DNA of 64,000 bases from Ceratopteris richardii (Eukaryota; Streptophyta; Polypodiopsida; Polypodiales; Pteridaceae): contig CM035431.1 of assembly GCA_020310875.1 (NCBI GenBank), positions 14,166,197-14,230,196 on the forward strand, in the 5' to 3' direction. The notes under the pieces are model-generated. The model saw only the letters and a program-made list of their open reading frames with translations, ran no database searches and was not told where the DNA came from. Both the position numbers and the translations under genes were made by a program. How positions within the stretch are numbered: the stretch's first letter is position 1; the number at the start of each line of letters is the position of its first letter. Of the stretch, positions 1 through 11,088 are shown piece by piece.

Positions 1-180
1 TGGACAATGCCATCATCTTTGTACTTGATGTTAGTAGAAAAATTGTTGAGATTCTCCTATATCTGTTATCTTCTCTGCTATTGCTCTTGTGTTATATTGC
101 GTAACTATTTTCTTACATCTCTTTAGGGTTTTACCTATTTGGTACTTCACAAGAGCTAAATGATCTTTTAAACATAAAAT
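1..180. other. No gene recognised
   Basis: AT-rich sequence to the left of a decayed copia fragment. I see no coding pattern or repeat that links it to the copia families in the window. Confidence 0.4.
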
Positions 181-1320
181 GCTTCATCTTTACACTTCAT
201 GAAGTACAAGATGGTCCATCTACTAGAATCATCTACGAATGACACATAGCACCTTGATCCAGAGATTGAAGGCTCCTTGCTTGGTACCCAAACATCTATG
301 TGGACCAATTCCAATATTTCTCCATGTATCTAGCCTTTGTGGGTTAAGGGTTGCTTGTGTGACTTACCAAATTGAGAAGCACTATATTGATGGATCATAT
401 GTTGAGTGGAGTTTTTGGTAGACCAAGTACACTTTGATTCCTATTGATTTTTTTTGAGATCTCTTTCTCCTATGTGAGCTAACCTCTTGTGCAAAATCTA
501 TAATTCTAATAAAGTTTGGGTGCCATAATTGAATAATGCAATGTTTCTTGGTGTCATGAAGCTCAAAGGTGAACAATCTACTTGATTTTTCTCCTCTTTC
601 TATCTTCTTGAATACTTGATGTGGGTCTTCAACAAATGTTCCATGCTTGGAGAATCTAAGTTGCAATCCCTTCTCAGTAATTTGACCTACACTGATAAGA
701 TTCTTGGTAATAGTAGGCACATAGAGTACTCTATTATTACCATCTAGATTCTTCACATTACCTATCTTCTCAGATGGATGCCTTGTTTCATCTCCTATTT
801 GGACTTCATGCCTATTTCTTGAGTCCTTCAAATTTGAGAGTAGAGCTACATTGCCTACCACATGATTTGAGCAATGTGAGTCTATATAAAAAGCATGCTC
901 GTCTACCTCATCTTCCTTCATATTCATGTTCATGAGAAGAAGTGAATTTTCTAGTGCTTAATCATATGTATAATTCTTTTAGTCTTTCACTCAATTGTAT
1001 CCACCTTGGTAGTGGTTCTTCTATGAGTTATTCTTGTATCCATAATAGTTTTATTGAATCTTCCTCTTGGGTTTCCATAGCCTCCTTTGTTGCATCCTCT
1101 TTGTTGTTGGTTCCTTCCATTCCATCAACAAATCTCTTTAGTGTGATTGGTTAGAACACATATGGCACATGGTGATGAGCTATGAGTAATTCCCTACCTT
1201 TTCAACCTCCTATGCCTCTTCCTCTTGAGCCTCTACTTCTACCTGCAAAATTGGCTTGAGAGACACTTCCTTCATCATTAGATGTAATAGTCTTTTAGAT
1301 AGTGAAATAATTCATTTTGA
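180..1320 (-). pseudogene. Decayed copia gag-pol fragment (family B)
   Basis: This is a minus-strand Ty1/copia remnant. Reading from the right it holds the gag zinc-knuckle region (about 1130-1200), then the protease and the GAG-pre-integrase region (382-933), then the start of the integrase (about 185-330). The protease motif reads YIDSHCSNH where the intact copies have DSGCSNH, so the glycine next to the catalytic Asp is lost. It closely parallels the family B copy at 11961-13300, but has small deletions around 430-480 and several frameshifts. It lacks LTRs and cannot be functional. Extent was set by eye from similarity to the better-preserved copies. Confidence 0.8.
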
Positions 1321-2174
1321 ATTTTCCCAATCACATTGTGGGGATAATGCTTAGAATGAACAATCTGGTCAATTTATGCATGTCAGCAAAATTTTGGGAT
1401 GACAAGTTTTATATTCTCTCTCTAGACCATATCTGCATCATGTTTTTTGGTTGAAAATTGAATGTGAAGATGAAATTAATATGAAAATATATTTATGAGA
1501 GAAAGGTAGAGCATGCATAAGAGAATAAAAGTGCCTCTGTGAAATTTTTATGGATCATGTTTTGAGTACCTCATTTAGGGCTATATATTTAGTTCTCTAT
1601 AAGAAAATGCTTTGATTTTATTCTTTCTCTAGAATATCTAAACTTCTAGCTCTCAAAAGTCATACTTGGAGGCACATTTGGACTAGGTCATCTCTAAAAC
1701 TATTTTCTAGATTGAAATTTCGAATAAAAGTATTGATGACAAACTTAAGCTAATTCCTCACTGGTTTTAACTTATAAGGCTTGGAAAAGTGCCTATTTAA
1801 AAAAAGCACTTCTCTATTTCTATTCAAATCTATGATTTCAAAGCACACGTTGTCATGCACAATTACACATGTCTTCAGATTTGTCTTTTCATTGTTTTTC
1901 TTCTATCTTTTGACAAGTACCACTAAAGAAAGCACTACTACAAGAGCATGTTTTTTGCAAATTTTTTTCGAAGAATCCACTTTTTCTAAATTTGGTGGAT
2001 CATAAATTTCTTTAGGCAGCAATGAACTCAGTTATAAGAAGATGTGTTCTTCAAAGAGGAAGAATCCAAAAATTAGAGAATTACCTTGTGATTGAGAGTG
2101 AGAGTGTGATCGAGAATGCGAGTATGAATGAGATTGTGATAGCTTAAGGGTGTTCCGGAGGTACATGCTTCACC
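1320..2174. other. Unassigned stretch with a short dispersed repeat
   Basis: No gene recognised. About 1955-2090 is clearly similar to 16735-16860: both contain a shared segment with CTCAGTTATAAG/CTCTGTTATAAG followed by CAAAGAGGAAGAA. This shows a dispersed repeat whose parent element is not identified here. Confidence 0.4.
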
Positions 2175-2179
2175 AAGAC
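2175..2179. repeat. Target site duplication AAGAC (left)
   Basis: Five bases AAGAC lie immediately left of the TG that starts the left LTR. The same five bases follow the right LTR at 15059-15063. A 5 bp duplication is normal for copia integration. Confidence 0.9.
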
Positions 2180-3247
2180 TGTTGGACAAGATGGATGGAT
2201 CCTCCAGAAGATTGAGTAGGTGCTGCTAGTCCTGCTTTGCACCAGCCCTCAATGACTCCAGATATGATTAGTAGACACCCTTAGCTTCCAAATGATACCA
2301 AGAAATGCTATATGTACTTTGGAAAAGGTCTGAGTAATGACTTGATCAAAACAGATGAGTTTGTGAATCACAAAACTAGAAAACTTTCTATTTTTGTGTT
2401 GATACCTGCTCAGTCTTTCACTCAGTATGACCAATAAACTTACAATTGGAAAACTTCCTTCTAGAGGTATTCTATTAGCTTAGTAAGCTAACATTTGCAA
2501 GTGGAATCATTCAAAATGATAAACTATATAGGGAGAAATCACTTTAGCAAAATTATGGACACTCCCGACTTTTTAGGAAGTATGCAGACAAATACCAGTG
2601 AGCACTTCGACGACGATATCTCGTGATTGGCTGAACTAAGTTGCTTCAAACTTTGTATGCTTGTAGTATGCTTTGAGCTGGATCCACCAAGCTTTCAATC
2701 ACTTAATTTGGTGAAGTAGGCATTGCGATATGCCTCTTTGAAGTTGACAGACTTGGAGTAGTACACTCAGAAAACACAGAGTTGATGAATGTGAATATAT
2801 CTATTGATTAACATAATTGTACAATCTCATTAGCATGATAACCATAGCTAGATGAGGTAATGAGTTATGGGCTTCAATGTAGCACTCATACACCCTCAGA
2901 TACAAATGATGGAAGCCTCAGGAAGTGAGCTAGAATGAGTCAAGCTACACGCGACTTTTTTTCTTGCATCTTTTATAGTGTTTAGTTGAAAAATCAAGTC
3001 TGAATTCAAATTCAAACTCCTAGAATCTTTCACCTAAAAGGTAATGAGATATTCTCTCAATCATCTAACAACTTTTTCCACGACTCTAATCAAGTAGGTG
3101 TATACATAAGATTCCAAGTCATTTAGACTTTTACAAGGAGTAAAAATGGTAAGAACTTATAAGCATAAGTTCCTATGGTCCTTTCTTCAAGTATTGTCTT
3201 CATGAAGTAGTCCAAGCCAAATTGTGAAGGCTTGAATTGCACCAACA
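2180..3247 (-). repeat. 3' LTR of outer copia element (family B)
   Basis: Direct repeat of 13990-15058. On the plus strand it starts TGTTGGACAAG and ends GCACCAACA, so in element orientation it begins TGTTGGTGC and ends in CA. A TATA-like CTATAAAAG on the minus strand lies at 2970-2978, matching 14781-14789 in the other LTR, and could mark the U3 promoter. Confidence 0.95.
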
Positions 3248-3262
3248 GCTCCCCCTCAAGCC
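3248..3262 (-). promoter_or_regulatory. Polypurine tract of outer copia element
   Basis: On the minus strand the purine-rich run TTGAGGGGGAGC directly precedes the 3' LTR. This is the usual position of the plus-strand primer in copia elements, and the same tract is found next to the 3' LTR of the nested element. Confidence 0.85.
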
Positions 3263-3288
3263 AAACACTTTGGCTTAAGTCTTCAACT

Positions 3289-4419
3289 TCAATCTTCAAT
3301 CACATCCTGCAATCCAATCATGGATTTGAATCTGCATAATTTGTTTCCATCCAAAGCTTTAGTGAGTAAATCTGCACATTGCATATTAGTAGACACATAG
3401 GTCAACTGAATATCCTTGTTTAGAAACTTCTCTCTCACATAGTGGTAATGAACCTCTATGTGTTTTGTTCTAGCATGATATATTGGATTAGTTGCAAGGT
3501 GAAGAGAACTTGTGTTGTCTCCAAAGATAATTGGGGGCCTAGTGTATAGGCCTAGCTCTATATACAAAAGCTTTAACCAAATAGCTTCTTGAGTGGCATT
3601 GGCTAGCCCTCTATACTCTGATTCAGTGGATGACAATGCCATTGTTGGTTGTTTCTTGGCTGACCAAGAAATAGGTTTATCTCCTGGAAAAGATAAGTAC
3701 CCTGATGTGCTCCTCCTATCATCCTTGCATCCTGCCCAATCTGCATCTGAATACACTTTAATGTCAATGTCTGATGTATAAGGAAAGTACAAACCATGGT
3801 TCTGAGTTCCCTTTAGATATTTCAAGATCTTCTTTGCAGCCTCAAGGTGAGGTACTCTTGGTTTGTGCATGAATTGACTTAGCACACTAACTCCATATGC
3901 TATGTCAATTTTGGTCAAGATAGCATAATTCAAACTACCTACCATACTTTGATATCCTGTAATGTCTTGGACTTCATCCCCTTCATGAGCACTTAGCTTT
4001 AGGTTGACTTCCATTGGAGTACTAGAGACTTTAGCATCCTGCAGATTAAACTTCTTCAACATGTCTTGTACATATTTTTTCTGAGTGATATATATACCTG
4101 AATTAGTATAAACCAATTCAAGTCCTAGGAAGTATTTCAATAATCCAAGATCATTGATCTTGAACTCCTTCATCATCTGGTTTTTGATGTTTTTGATTCC
4201 TTGGACATCATTACCTGTAATGATGATGTCATCAACATAAACACAGAGATAGATTACCTCTGAATTGCTCCTTTTGATAAACAATGAAGTATCTACCTTG
4301 CTCATAGTAAACCCTTGGTCTTGGAGGTATGTTGTCAGCCTATAGTTCCATGCTCTAGGTGCCTGCTTCAATCCATATAGAGCCTTCTTCAATTTACAAA
4401 CATAATTTACCTTCTTGGG
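3289..4419 (-). pseudogene. Outer copia pol, RT C-terminal half and RNase H
   Basis: This is the 3' end of the family B pol frame, separated from its 5' part by the nested copia. Visible are the RT motif [14 protein letters not shown], the catalytic YVDD box, then RNase H with YSDADWAG, ALSSTESEY and the terminal TKHIEVHYHYVREK and LLTKAL motifs. The 367 residues read without a stop. The junction with the inserted element lies between codons just upstream of the [10 protein letters not shown] motif. The fragment has no start of its own and is stranded. Confidence 0.92.
4415..4419. repeat. Target site duplication TTGGG (left)
   Basis: TTGGG precedes the left LTR of the nested element and recurs at 10865-10869 right after its other LTR. 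Removing the element and one copy leaves the outer RT reading frame continuous across the site. Confidence 0.95.
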
Positions 4420-5442
4420 TGATGGAGAGTGTTAATCTCCAAAAGAACAACCTACTCTTGAATTTAGAACACCTCTATATCAAGAGTAAGTCAAAACCTT
4501 TACTAAATTATAGGTCCAATCTCCAAATTATCAAATCTGAGAAAATGTGTGAAGAAGGTGAAACACAGAAAAGTCTGCTGCAGAATTTCTTCACATTGAC
4601 TTATCAAATGAGTAAAGTTTTTGATGAAACTTTGTACTTATCATCTCCTAGAGATTGCGCATCACCTCCAAGTTGAATCACTTGAAAAGCTTTAGTATAA
4701 CTTGAGAAATTGTCTTCACAAGTTACCTATGTCTGAATCTGCACTTCTGAGAAGTCGATTTAGACACCCCTAACTTCTTAACTTTAGTTCTCACAATATC
4801 TAACCCGTTTTGCCAAATGCTTTTAGCCACGAGTAGATCACCTTCGAACTTAAAGATTAAGTGCTTGCTTGCACAAAACTTTAAACTATGGAGTGAGCAC
4901 TGATCAAAAGATTAAACACGAAATTTGCGCCTGTTTCAGAGAACTGTAGACACTCAACACATATGAATGTTCCTACTCACAATTCTCCTAGCCTGTTTAC
5001 AATTAGACTCTGAAATTCAGGTCACAGGCTCATTAACTAACAACTTAGATATCCTCAAAAGGATTTCACAATTGATCAAACACAGAAGGAGCAGACACGA
5101 AAAGATCGGGCGCAAAATTTCTTCATTAACTCAGAAATTTACAACTGAGTGATGAGAGCTAACTCAACTAACTTTTCTCTATCTCTTGACTCCTAACTTT
5201 CTCAATCTTGGCTTCTACATATGCTCTCATACCTGCCCCGACTTTTCTCAAAGTATTTATAGATAATTTGTACAAGATTCTTACTCAAACAAAGATCTGA
5301 GTCACCTATGACTATACTAATGTACATATGTGTACACTTCTCTTATCCTCTGATTATGTCTTTCTTCCAAGCTTCAATGGTTGATCCTTCCTTCACTCTT
5401 TAACCTTCCAAGTCTTCAATTGGTGATTGGTCTGCACCAACA
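4420..5442 (-). repeat. 3' LTR of nested copia element (family A)
   Basis: Direct repeat of 9842-10864, 1023 bp, with a single base difference by eye. Plus-strand ends are TGATGGAGAG and GCACCAACA. A minus-strand TATA-like CTATAAATA lies at 5254-5262. Confidence 0.97.
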
Positions 5443-5457
5443 GCTCCCCCTCAATCA
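5443..5457 (-). promoter_or_regulatory. Polypurine tract of nested copia element
   Basis: On the minus strand TTGAGGGGGAGC immediately precedes the 3' LTR, directly after the gag-pol stop codon at 5458-5460. It is the expected primer for plus-strand DNA synthesis and matches the tract of the outer element. Confidence 0.85.
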
Positions 5458-8400
5458 TCAATTGAGGTCTTCTCCTTTCTTCTTTATACCTGCCATATCT
5501 TTAAACTTCTGTAGCTTTGGTCCATCCAAGCTTTTTGTAAGCATATCAGCTATCTGATCTTTTGTTGAAGTATGTATGACTTCAATCTCCTTGTCCATCA
5601 CTTTCTCTCTTAGAAAATGATACTGAATCTCAATGTGTTTGGTCCTGGCATGAAAAACAGGATTAGCAGCTAAATACAATGAACTCATGTTATCTCCATA
5701 TATGATTGGTACTCCATGCATAATGTCAAGACTCTTCATCAAGATCTTGAGCCAAATCACTTCCTTTGCAGCTTCAACCATGCCTTTATACTCTGCTTCT
5801 GTAGAAGATAAAGCAACTGTATGTTGCTTCTTAGAACACCATGAGACAAGTTTATCTCCCACATAACACATATATCCAAATGTAGATCTTCTATCATCTG
5901 GATTACCTGCCCAATCTGCATCACTATAAATTTTGATATTTGTATCTGAGGTAAACCCATAATACAAACCTTCATTGAGTGTACCCTTAATGTACCTCAA
6001 CACCCTTTGTCCTGCAATCCAATGTTCTTTCCTTGGGCAGTGCATAAATTGAGACAAAACCCCTACTGCATATGATAAATCAGGTCTAGTTAGAGTAGCA
6101 TAGATAAGGCTACCAACCAAACTCTGATATTGTCTCATGTCCTTGAATTCTTCACCTCCATACTTACTCAATTTGTGATTCACCTCCATTGGTGTAGGTG
6201 CTACCCTGCAATCATCCATTTTAAACTTGATTAACAAGTTCTTCAAATACCTTTCTTGGGTCACAAATACCCCATGTTGAGTATATGTTATCTCCATGCC
6301 CAAGAAGTATGATAAGTCTCCCAAGTCACTTATCTTGAACTCCTTTTCCATTTGCCTTTTGAGCCTTTGTATTCCTTCTTCATCTGTACCTGTAAGAATT
6401 ATATCATCAACATATATGCACATGTATATGAAACCATTTTCACTTGCCTTAACAAGCAAGCTACTATCAGCTTTAGACACCTGAAATCCAAGTTCTTTTA
6501 GGAACTTCACAAGTCTATAGTTCCATGCCCTTGGGGCCTGCTTCAATCCATACAAAGCTCTCTTGAGCTTGCACACATGATCTGAATACCTTTTATCTCT
6601 GAACCCTTGAGGTTGTTCCATAAATACATCATCTGAAATATAACCATTCAAAAAAGCATTTTTCACATCAAGTTGACATAGCTTCCAACCTTTACATGCA
6701 ACAATAGCAATAAGTGTCCTTATAGTTGTCATCTTTGCCACAGGACTATAGGTCTCATCATAATCAATACCATATGTCTGAGCAAAGCCTTTGACCACAA
6801 GTCTAGCTTTGTACCTAGACACACTTCCATCTGCAAACCTTTTTGTCTTGTAGACCCACTTGCATCCAATAATCTTCTGACTATTTGGTTTAGGAACCAA
6901 ATCCCAAGTTTGATTCTCCAATAGTGCATCATATTCTTCCTGCATAGCACTCTCCCATTTTTCCTTACCTTTTGCCTCTTCATATGTAGAAGGGTCTTCA
7001 TCTGTATTCACCATGTAAGCATAATCTTTTGTGGCTAGAAATGAAGTATCATAACTATACCTTGTAGGTTGCCACCTATTTCTTGTAGACCTTCTGAGTT
7101 CTCCACTCCTTGAGGTTTCTGGTTCTTCACATTCAGGATCAAATCTTGGTGTCTCTTCCACTTCAACCTGCACTTCATTATTCTCTTGCTCATCAAATAT
7201 TTGAACTTTTGATTTACCTTTTCTTTGACTCACTTCTTCTTCATCACCTGTATTGATGTTGATTGTACCTGCATACCAAGTGCTTTGTTCATCAAATGTA
7301 ACATCCTTAGAAACCATAAATTGCTTTGTTGATGGACTCCACAATCTATAGCCCATCTGCTTGTCATCATAGCCAATAAAAACATACTTTTCAGCTTTGG
7401 GTTCCAATTTGTGTCTTAATTGTGATGGCACATATGCATATGCCACACACCCAAATACTCTGCAATGATCTAAGGTAGGTCTCTTACCCCACCAAGCCTC
7501 ATATGGTGTCATACCCTGCAAGGCTTTACATGGTAACCTGTTGACCAAGTAAGTGGCTGTATTTACAGCCTCAGCCCACAAGTAATTAGGGCAATTTTTC
7601 TCCTTCATCATGGATCTTGCAAATTCAACAAGAGTTCTATTTCTCCTTTCTGCAACACCATTTTGTTGAGGAGAGTACCTGCAAGTAACTTCCCTTTTTA
7701 TACCTGCATTCCATAAGTAATCACTGAACTCATTAGAGAAATACTCTCCCCCTCCATCTGACCTTAGTCTCTTCAACTTATGACCTGTAATTCTTTCTGC
7801 ATATGCATGATAGTGTTTAAATGTATTAAACACTTCTGACTTATCTTTGATCACATAAATAGTGATCCACCTAGTAGCATCATCAACATAAATCACATAA
7901 TACCTTGATCCATTTATACTGAAATCTTTTGATGGTCCCCACACATCTGTGTGTACCAACTCAAGCTTCTCTGAGTGCATAAAACCATGCTTGGAATATG
8001 AATGTTTATGAGCCTTACCTAATTGACATGCCTCACATTTGTATGTCATATGTTGACCTGCAACATTAGGCAATCCAAGCACTGAACCATTGTTAACCAT
8101 ATCTTTAATACCTCTCTCATTGAAATGTCCAAGCCTCTTGTGCCAAAGATCTAACTCAGAGATTTTGTGACCTCCATATGTGAACATAGCATGACCAATG
8201 TTGCCTTGAATCTTCAGTGTAAATAGTCTTCCTTCCTTTTTTCCTGAAACAATCTGTTTATACCCTTGGCTAGGGTCTTCCACATATACTCCATCATTAG
8301 TGAACCTTACTTCATATCCCTTTTCAACAATTTGACCTACACTTATCAAATTCTTAGGGATTGTAGGAACATACAAAACCTTACTCAATAAGGTGCTTCC

Positions 8401-9618
8401 ATCCTTGGCCTTCACTGATCCAATTGACTTCACATTGTGCTTTGTGTTGTCACCTGTTTGAACAACATGATTAAAAACTTTACTTTCCAAATCAGTCATC
8501 AAAGATATGTTACCACTCAGGTGATTGCTACACCCTGAGTCAATGTAGAAGACTCTTTGATCTTCACTCTGCCTTTCACAAGTTGCATTCATTATCAATG
8601 TTGAATCTTCTTTTTGATCTGAAGCATAATTGTAGTAGGTGTTATTGTATTGTTGACTTTGGAAACCTCTTCCTGCATTCCTTCCAAAATAATTCCTTCC
8701 ACCTCTACTTCTGTAATTACCTCTTTGATTTCTGCCACCTCTTCCTCTTGAATTATAATTTTGATTGTATCCACCATTATTCTGATTATTATGCCAACAA
8801 TCATTAGCTAAGTGATTTGTCTTACCACAAATCCAACAAGCTTTGCCTCCATCTTTGTTGTTCCTGCCTCTTCCTCTACCTTTGCCACCTCCTCTTCCTC
8901 TTAGGAAGTTAGCTTGAGTAGTTGTTCCTTCATCTTCACCTGCTTGTTGTTTTCCTTTGCTATTCTTCTTCTTGTCCTTTGAGTACATTGCATGTCCTGT
9001 ACTCTTGTCACCATCTCCTTTAACATCCTGCTCAAATGTTAGCATATGACCTAACAATTGATTTAAATCAGGAGTGAAATGGTCAAGTGATAGTTCTGTA
9101 GACAAAATAAATGGCTTCCATTTGTCATCACCTCTCAACCCTGTAAGGATTTGCCTTACCAATTTATCTTCCTCAATGTCTTCATCAACAGCTCCTAAAG
9201 CATCTGCAATATCTTTCATCCTTGTTACATAGTCTGAGATGGATTGAGAGGCCTTCTTCTTGAAGGTAGTAAACTCTGCCCATAAGGATGCCTTCCTTGA
9301 CTTTGTAGTGTTCTGGAAATGCTCCTCCAAAGCATTCCATATGTCAGTAGCACTTTCAAGACCTCTAATATGAGGTAACAAGTAATCATTGACTCCCATA
9401 TAGATAATGCTCCTAGCTTGAGCATCTTTCTTCATCCAATTTTTCAGATCTGCTAACTCTTCCCTAGTTGGAACACTAGGATCTCTGAACTGTGGCTTCT
9501 CTTCTTCTCCTGTGATGTAAGCAATTAAATCTTTGCTCATAAGATGAGCTTCCATCCTCATTGACCATGCAGGATAGTTTTCCCTATCCAATTTCTCTAT
9601 CTGTAGAGCATCTCCCAT
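5458..9618 (-). CDS. Intact copia gag-pol polyprotein
   Basis: A single 1386-residue frame encoding the whole retrotransposon polyprotein. Gag spans about 1-340 (UBN2-like capsid region) with an Arg/Gly-rich tail and a CX2CX4HX4C zinc knuckle (C261, C264, H269, C274). Protease has DSGC at D360. The pre-integrase HHCC finger uses H493, H498, C528 and C531. Integrase shows a DD35E triad (D558, D621, E657). RT spans about 890-1140 with YVDD at 1069-1072. RNase H has D1233, E1274 and D1309. The start ATG follows the primer site by 210 bases, and the family B gag begins with the same MGD. Gag and pol share one frame, as is usual for plant copia. No stop, frameshift or missing catalytic residue was seen. 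Confidence 0.96.
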   Translation of the reverse strand: MGDALQIEKLDRENYPAWSMRMEAHLMSKDLIAYITGEEEKPQFRDPSVPTREELADLKNWMKKDAQARSIIYMGVNDYLLPHIRGLESATDIWNALEEHFQNTTKSRKASLWAEFTTFKKKASQSISDYVTRMKDIADALGAVDEDIEEDKLVRQILTGLRGDDKWKPFILSTELSLDHFTPDLNQLLGHMLTFEQDVKGDGDKSTGHAMYSKDKKKNSKGKQQAGEDEGTTTQANFLRGRGGGKGRGRGRNNKDGGKACWICGKTNHLANDCWHNNQNNGGYNQNYNSRGRGGRNQRGNYRSRGGRNYFGRNAGRGFQSQQYNNTYYNYASDQKEDSTLIMNATCERQSEDQRVFYIDSGCSNHLSGNISLMTDLESKVFNHVVQTGDNTKHNVKSIGSVKAKDGSTLLSKVLYVPTIPKNLISVGQIVEKGYEVRFTNDGVYVEDPSQGYKQIVSGKKEGRLFTLKIQGNIGHAMFTYGGHKISELDLWHKRLGHFNERGIKDMVNNGSVLGLPNVAGQHMTYKCEACQLGKAHKHSYSKHGFMHSEKLELVHTDVWGPSKDFSINGSRYYVIYVDDATRWITIYVIKDKSEVFNTFKHYHAYAERITGHKLKRLRSDGGGEYFSNEFSDYLWNAGIKREVTCRYSPQQNGVAERRNRTLVEFARSMMKEKNCPNYLWAEAVNTATYLVNRLPCKALQGMTPYEAWWGKRPTLDHCRVFGCVAYAYVPSQLRHKLEPKAEKYVFIGYDDKQMGYRLWSPSTKQFMVSKDVTFDEQSTWYAGTININTGDEEEVSQRKGKSKVQIFDEQENNEVQVEVEETPRFDPECEEPETSRSGELRRSTRNRWQPTRYSYDTSFLATKDYAYMVNTDEDPSTYEEAKGKEKWESAMQEEYDALLENQTWDLVPKPNSQKIIGCKWVYKTKRFADGSVSRYKARLVVKGFAQTYGIDYDETYSPVAKMTTIRTLIAIVACKGWKLCQLDVKNAFLNGYISDDVFMEQPQGFRDKRYSDHVCKLKRALYGLKQAPRAWNYRLVKFLKELGFQVSKADSSLLVKASENGFIYMCIYVDDIILTGTDEEGIQRLKRQMEKEFKISDLGDLSYFLGMEITYTQHGVFVTQERYLKNLLIKFKMDDCRVAPTPMEVNHKLSKYGGEEFKDMRQYQSLVGSLIYATLTRPDLSYAVGVLSQFMHCPRKEHWIAGQRVLRYIKGTLNEGLYYGFTSDTNIKIYSDADWAGNPDDRRSTFGYMCYVGDKLVSWCSKKQHTVALSSTEAEYKGMVEAAKEVIWLKILMKSLDIMHGVPIIYGDNMSSLYLAANPVFHARTKHIEIQYHFLREKVMDKEIEVIHTSTKDQIADMLTKSLDGPKLQKFKDMAGIKKKGEDLN

Positions 9619-9828
9619 CTTGTATCCACCTGTGTATTGAAAACTTCAAGCTTTACAAGCAATGTATGTACCTTTACTTCAAGTTAGACTCCTTTTGCCT
9701 TTCTTGATGTCGAGTAGACTTCTCCTCAGGCTTTTGACTCCAAGCTTTCACTTCTTAGTTCTTCAAATGTTGAACTTCTTGAATCTGCAGCAGTCGGGAC
9801 CTTCCTTTCCTTGATTTTGATGTCTCCT
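9619..9828 (-). other. Untranslated leader of nested copia
   Basis: About 210 bases between the primer site and the gag start codon. This would contain the packaging signal of the genomic RNA. I could not identify a specific element within it. Confidence 0.6.
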
Positions 9829-9840
9829 GCTCTGATACCA
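9829..9840 (-). promoter_or_regulatory. Primer binding site, tRNA-Met type (nested copia)
   Basis: On the minus strand TGGTATCAGAGC follows the 5' LTR after one spacer base. This 12-mer is the classic plant copia primer site complementary to the 3' end of initiator tRNA-Met. Confidence 0.93.
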
Positions 9841-9841
9841 C

Positions 9842-10864
9842 TGATGGAGAGTGTTAATCTCCAAAAGAACAACCTACTCTTGAATTTAGAACACCTCTAT
9901 ATCAAGAGTAAGTCAAAACCTTTACTAAATTATAGGTCCAATCTCCAAATTATCAAATCTGAGAAAATGTGTGAAGAAGGTGAAACACAGAAAAGTCTGC
10001 TGCAGAATTTCTTCACATTGACTTATCAAATGAGTAAAGTTTTTGATGAAACTTTGTACTTATCATCTCCTAGAGATTGCGCATCACCTCCAAGTTGAAT
10101 CACTTGAAAAGCTTTAGTATAACTTGAGAAATTGTCTTCACAAGTTACCTATGTCTGAATCTGCACTTCTGAGAAGTCGATTTAGACACCCCTAACTTCT
10201 TAACTTTAGTTCTCACAATATCTAACCCGTTTTGCCAAATGCTTTTAGCCACGAGTAGATCACCTTCCAACTTAAAGATTAAGTGCTTGCTTGCACAAAA
10301 CTTTAAACTATGGAGTGAGCACTGATCAAAAGATTAAACACGAAATTTGCGCCTGTTTCAGAGAACTGTAGACACTCAACACATATGAATGTTCCTACTC
10401 ACAATTCTCCTAGCCTGTTTACAATTAGACTCTGAAATTCAGGTCACAGGCTCATTAACTAACAACTTAGATATCCTCAAAAGGATTTCACAATTGATCA
10501 AACACAGAAGGAGCAGACACGAAAAGATCGGGCGCAAAATTTCTTCATTAACTCAGAAATTTACAACTGAGTGATGAGAGCTAACTCAACTAACTTTTCT
10601 CTATCTCTTGACTCCTAACTTTCTCAATCTTGGCTTCTACATATGCTCTCATACCTGCCCCGACTTTTCTCAAAGTATTTATAGATAATTTGTACAAGAT
10701 TCTTACTCAAACAAAGATCTGAGTCACCTATGACTATACTAATGTACATATGTGTACACTTCTCTTATCCTCTGATTATGTCTTTCTTCCAAGCTTCAAT
10801 GGTTGATCCTTCCTTCACTCTTTAACCTTCCAAGTCTTCAATTGGTGATTGGTCTGCACCAACA
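9842..10864 (-). repeat. 5' LTR of nested copia element (family A)
   Basis: Promoter-proximal LTR, identical to 4420-5442 except at 10268. A minus-strand TATA-like CTATAAATA at 10676-10684 lies about 180 bases inside the LTR, so transcription could start near 10650. Confidence 0.96.
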
Positions 10865-11088
10865 TTGGGATCTTCATAGCCAGGTGGTTGTGACATGTAG
10901 ACTTCTTCAGATATCCATCCATTCAAGAAAGCATTCTTGACATCTAATTGGTACATGTTCCAATTTTTGGATGTAGCTACACTCACCAATACTCTGATTG
11001 TTGGCATCTTAGCCACAGGAGAAAATGTCTCCTCATAATCAATGCCTTGGGTTTGTGCAAAACCCTTGGCTACCAACCTAGCTTTGTA
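10865..11088 (-). pseudogene. Outer copia RT, N-terminal part
   Basis: Family B pol resumes here after the nested element. It encodes the RT start with [22 protein letters not shown] and the [11 protein letters not shown] motif that carries the first catalytic Asp. The frame begins after a TAG at 11089-11091, which replaces an amino-acid codon in the conserved segment before YKARLVAKG. It runs into the nested LTR at 10864. Confidence 0.9.

Larger units (their letters stand above)
4420..10864 (-). mobile_element. Young, structurally complete Ty1/copia retrotransposon, family A
   Basis: A 6445 bp minus-strand element with two 1023 bp LTRs, a primer site, a purine tract, a 210 bp leader and one uninterrupted 1386-codon gag-pol frame. 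LTRs begin TGTTGGTGC and end CTCCATCA in element orientation. Comparing the LTRs base by base I find one difference (G at 4846, C at 10268), which implies very recent insertion. It sits in the RT region of the family B copia with a perfect TTGGG duplication. All catalytic motifs are present, so it may be transposition-competent. An old relative lies at 32871-39108. Confidence 0.97.

Noticed and set aside
4359..5152. Small plus-strand frames at 4359-4676 and 4967-5152, repeated at 9811-10098 and 10389-10574
   Set aside because: They lie within the two LTRs of the nested copia and are identical because the LTRs are; no evidence of coding.
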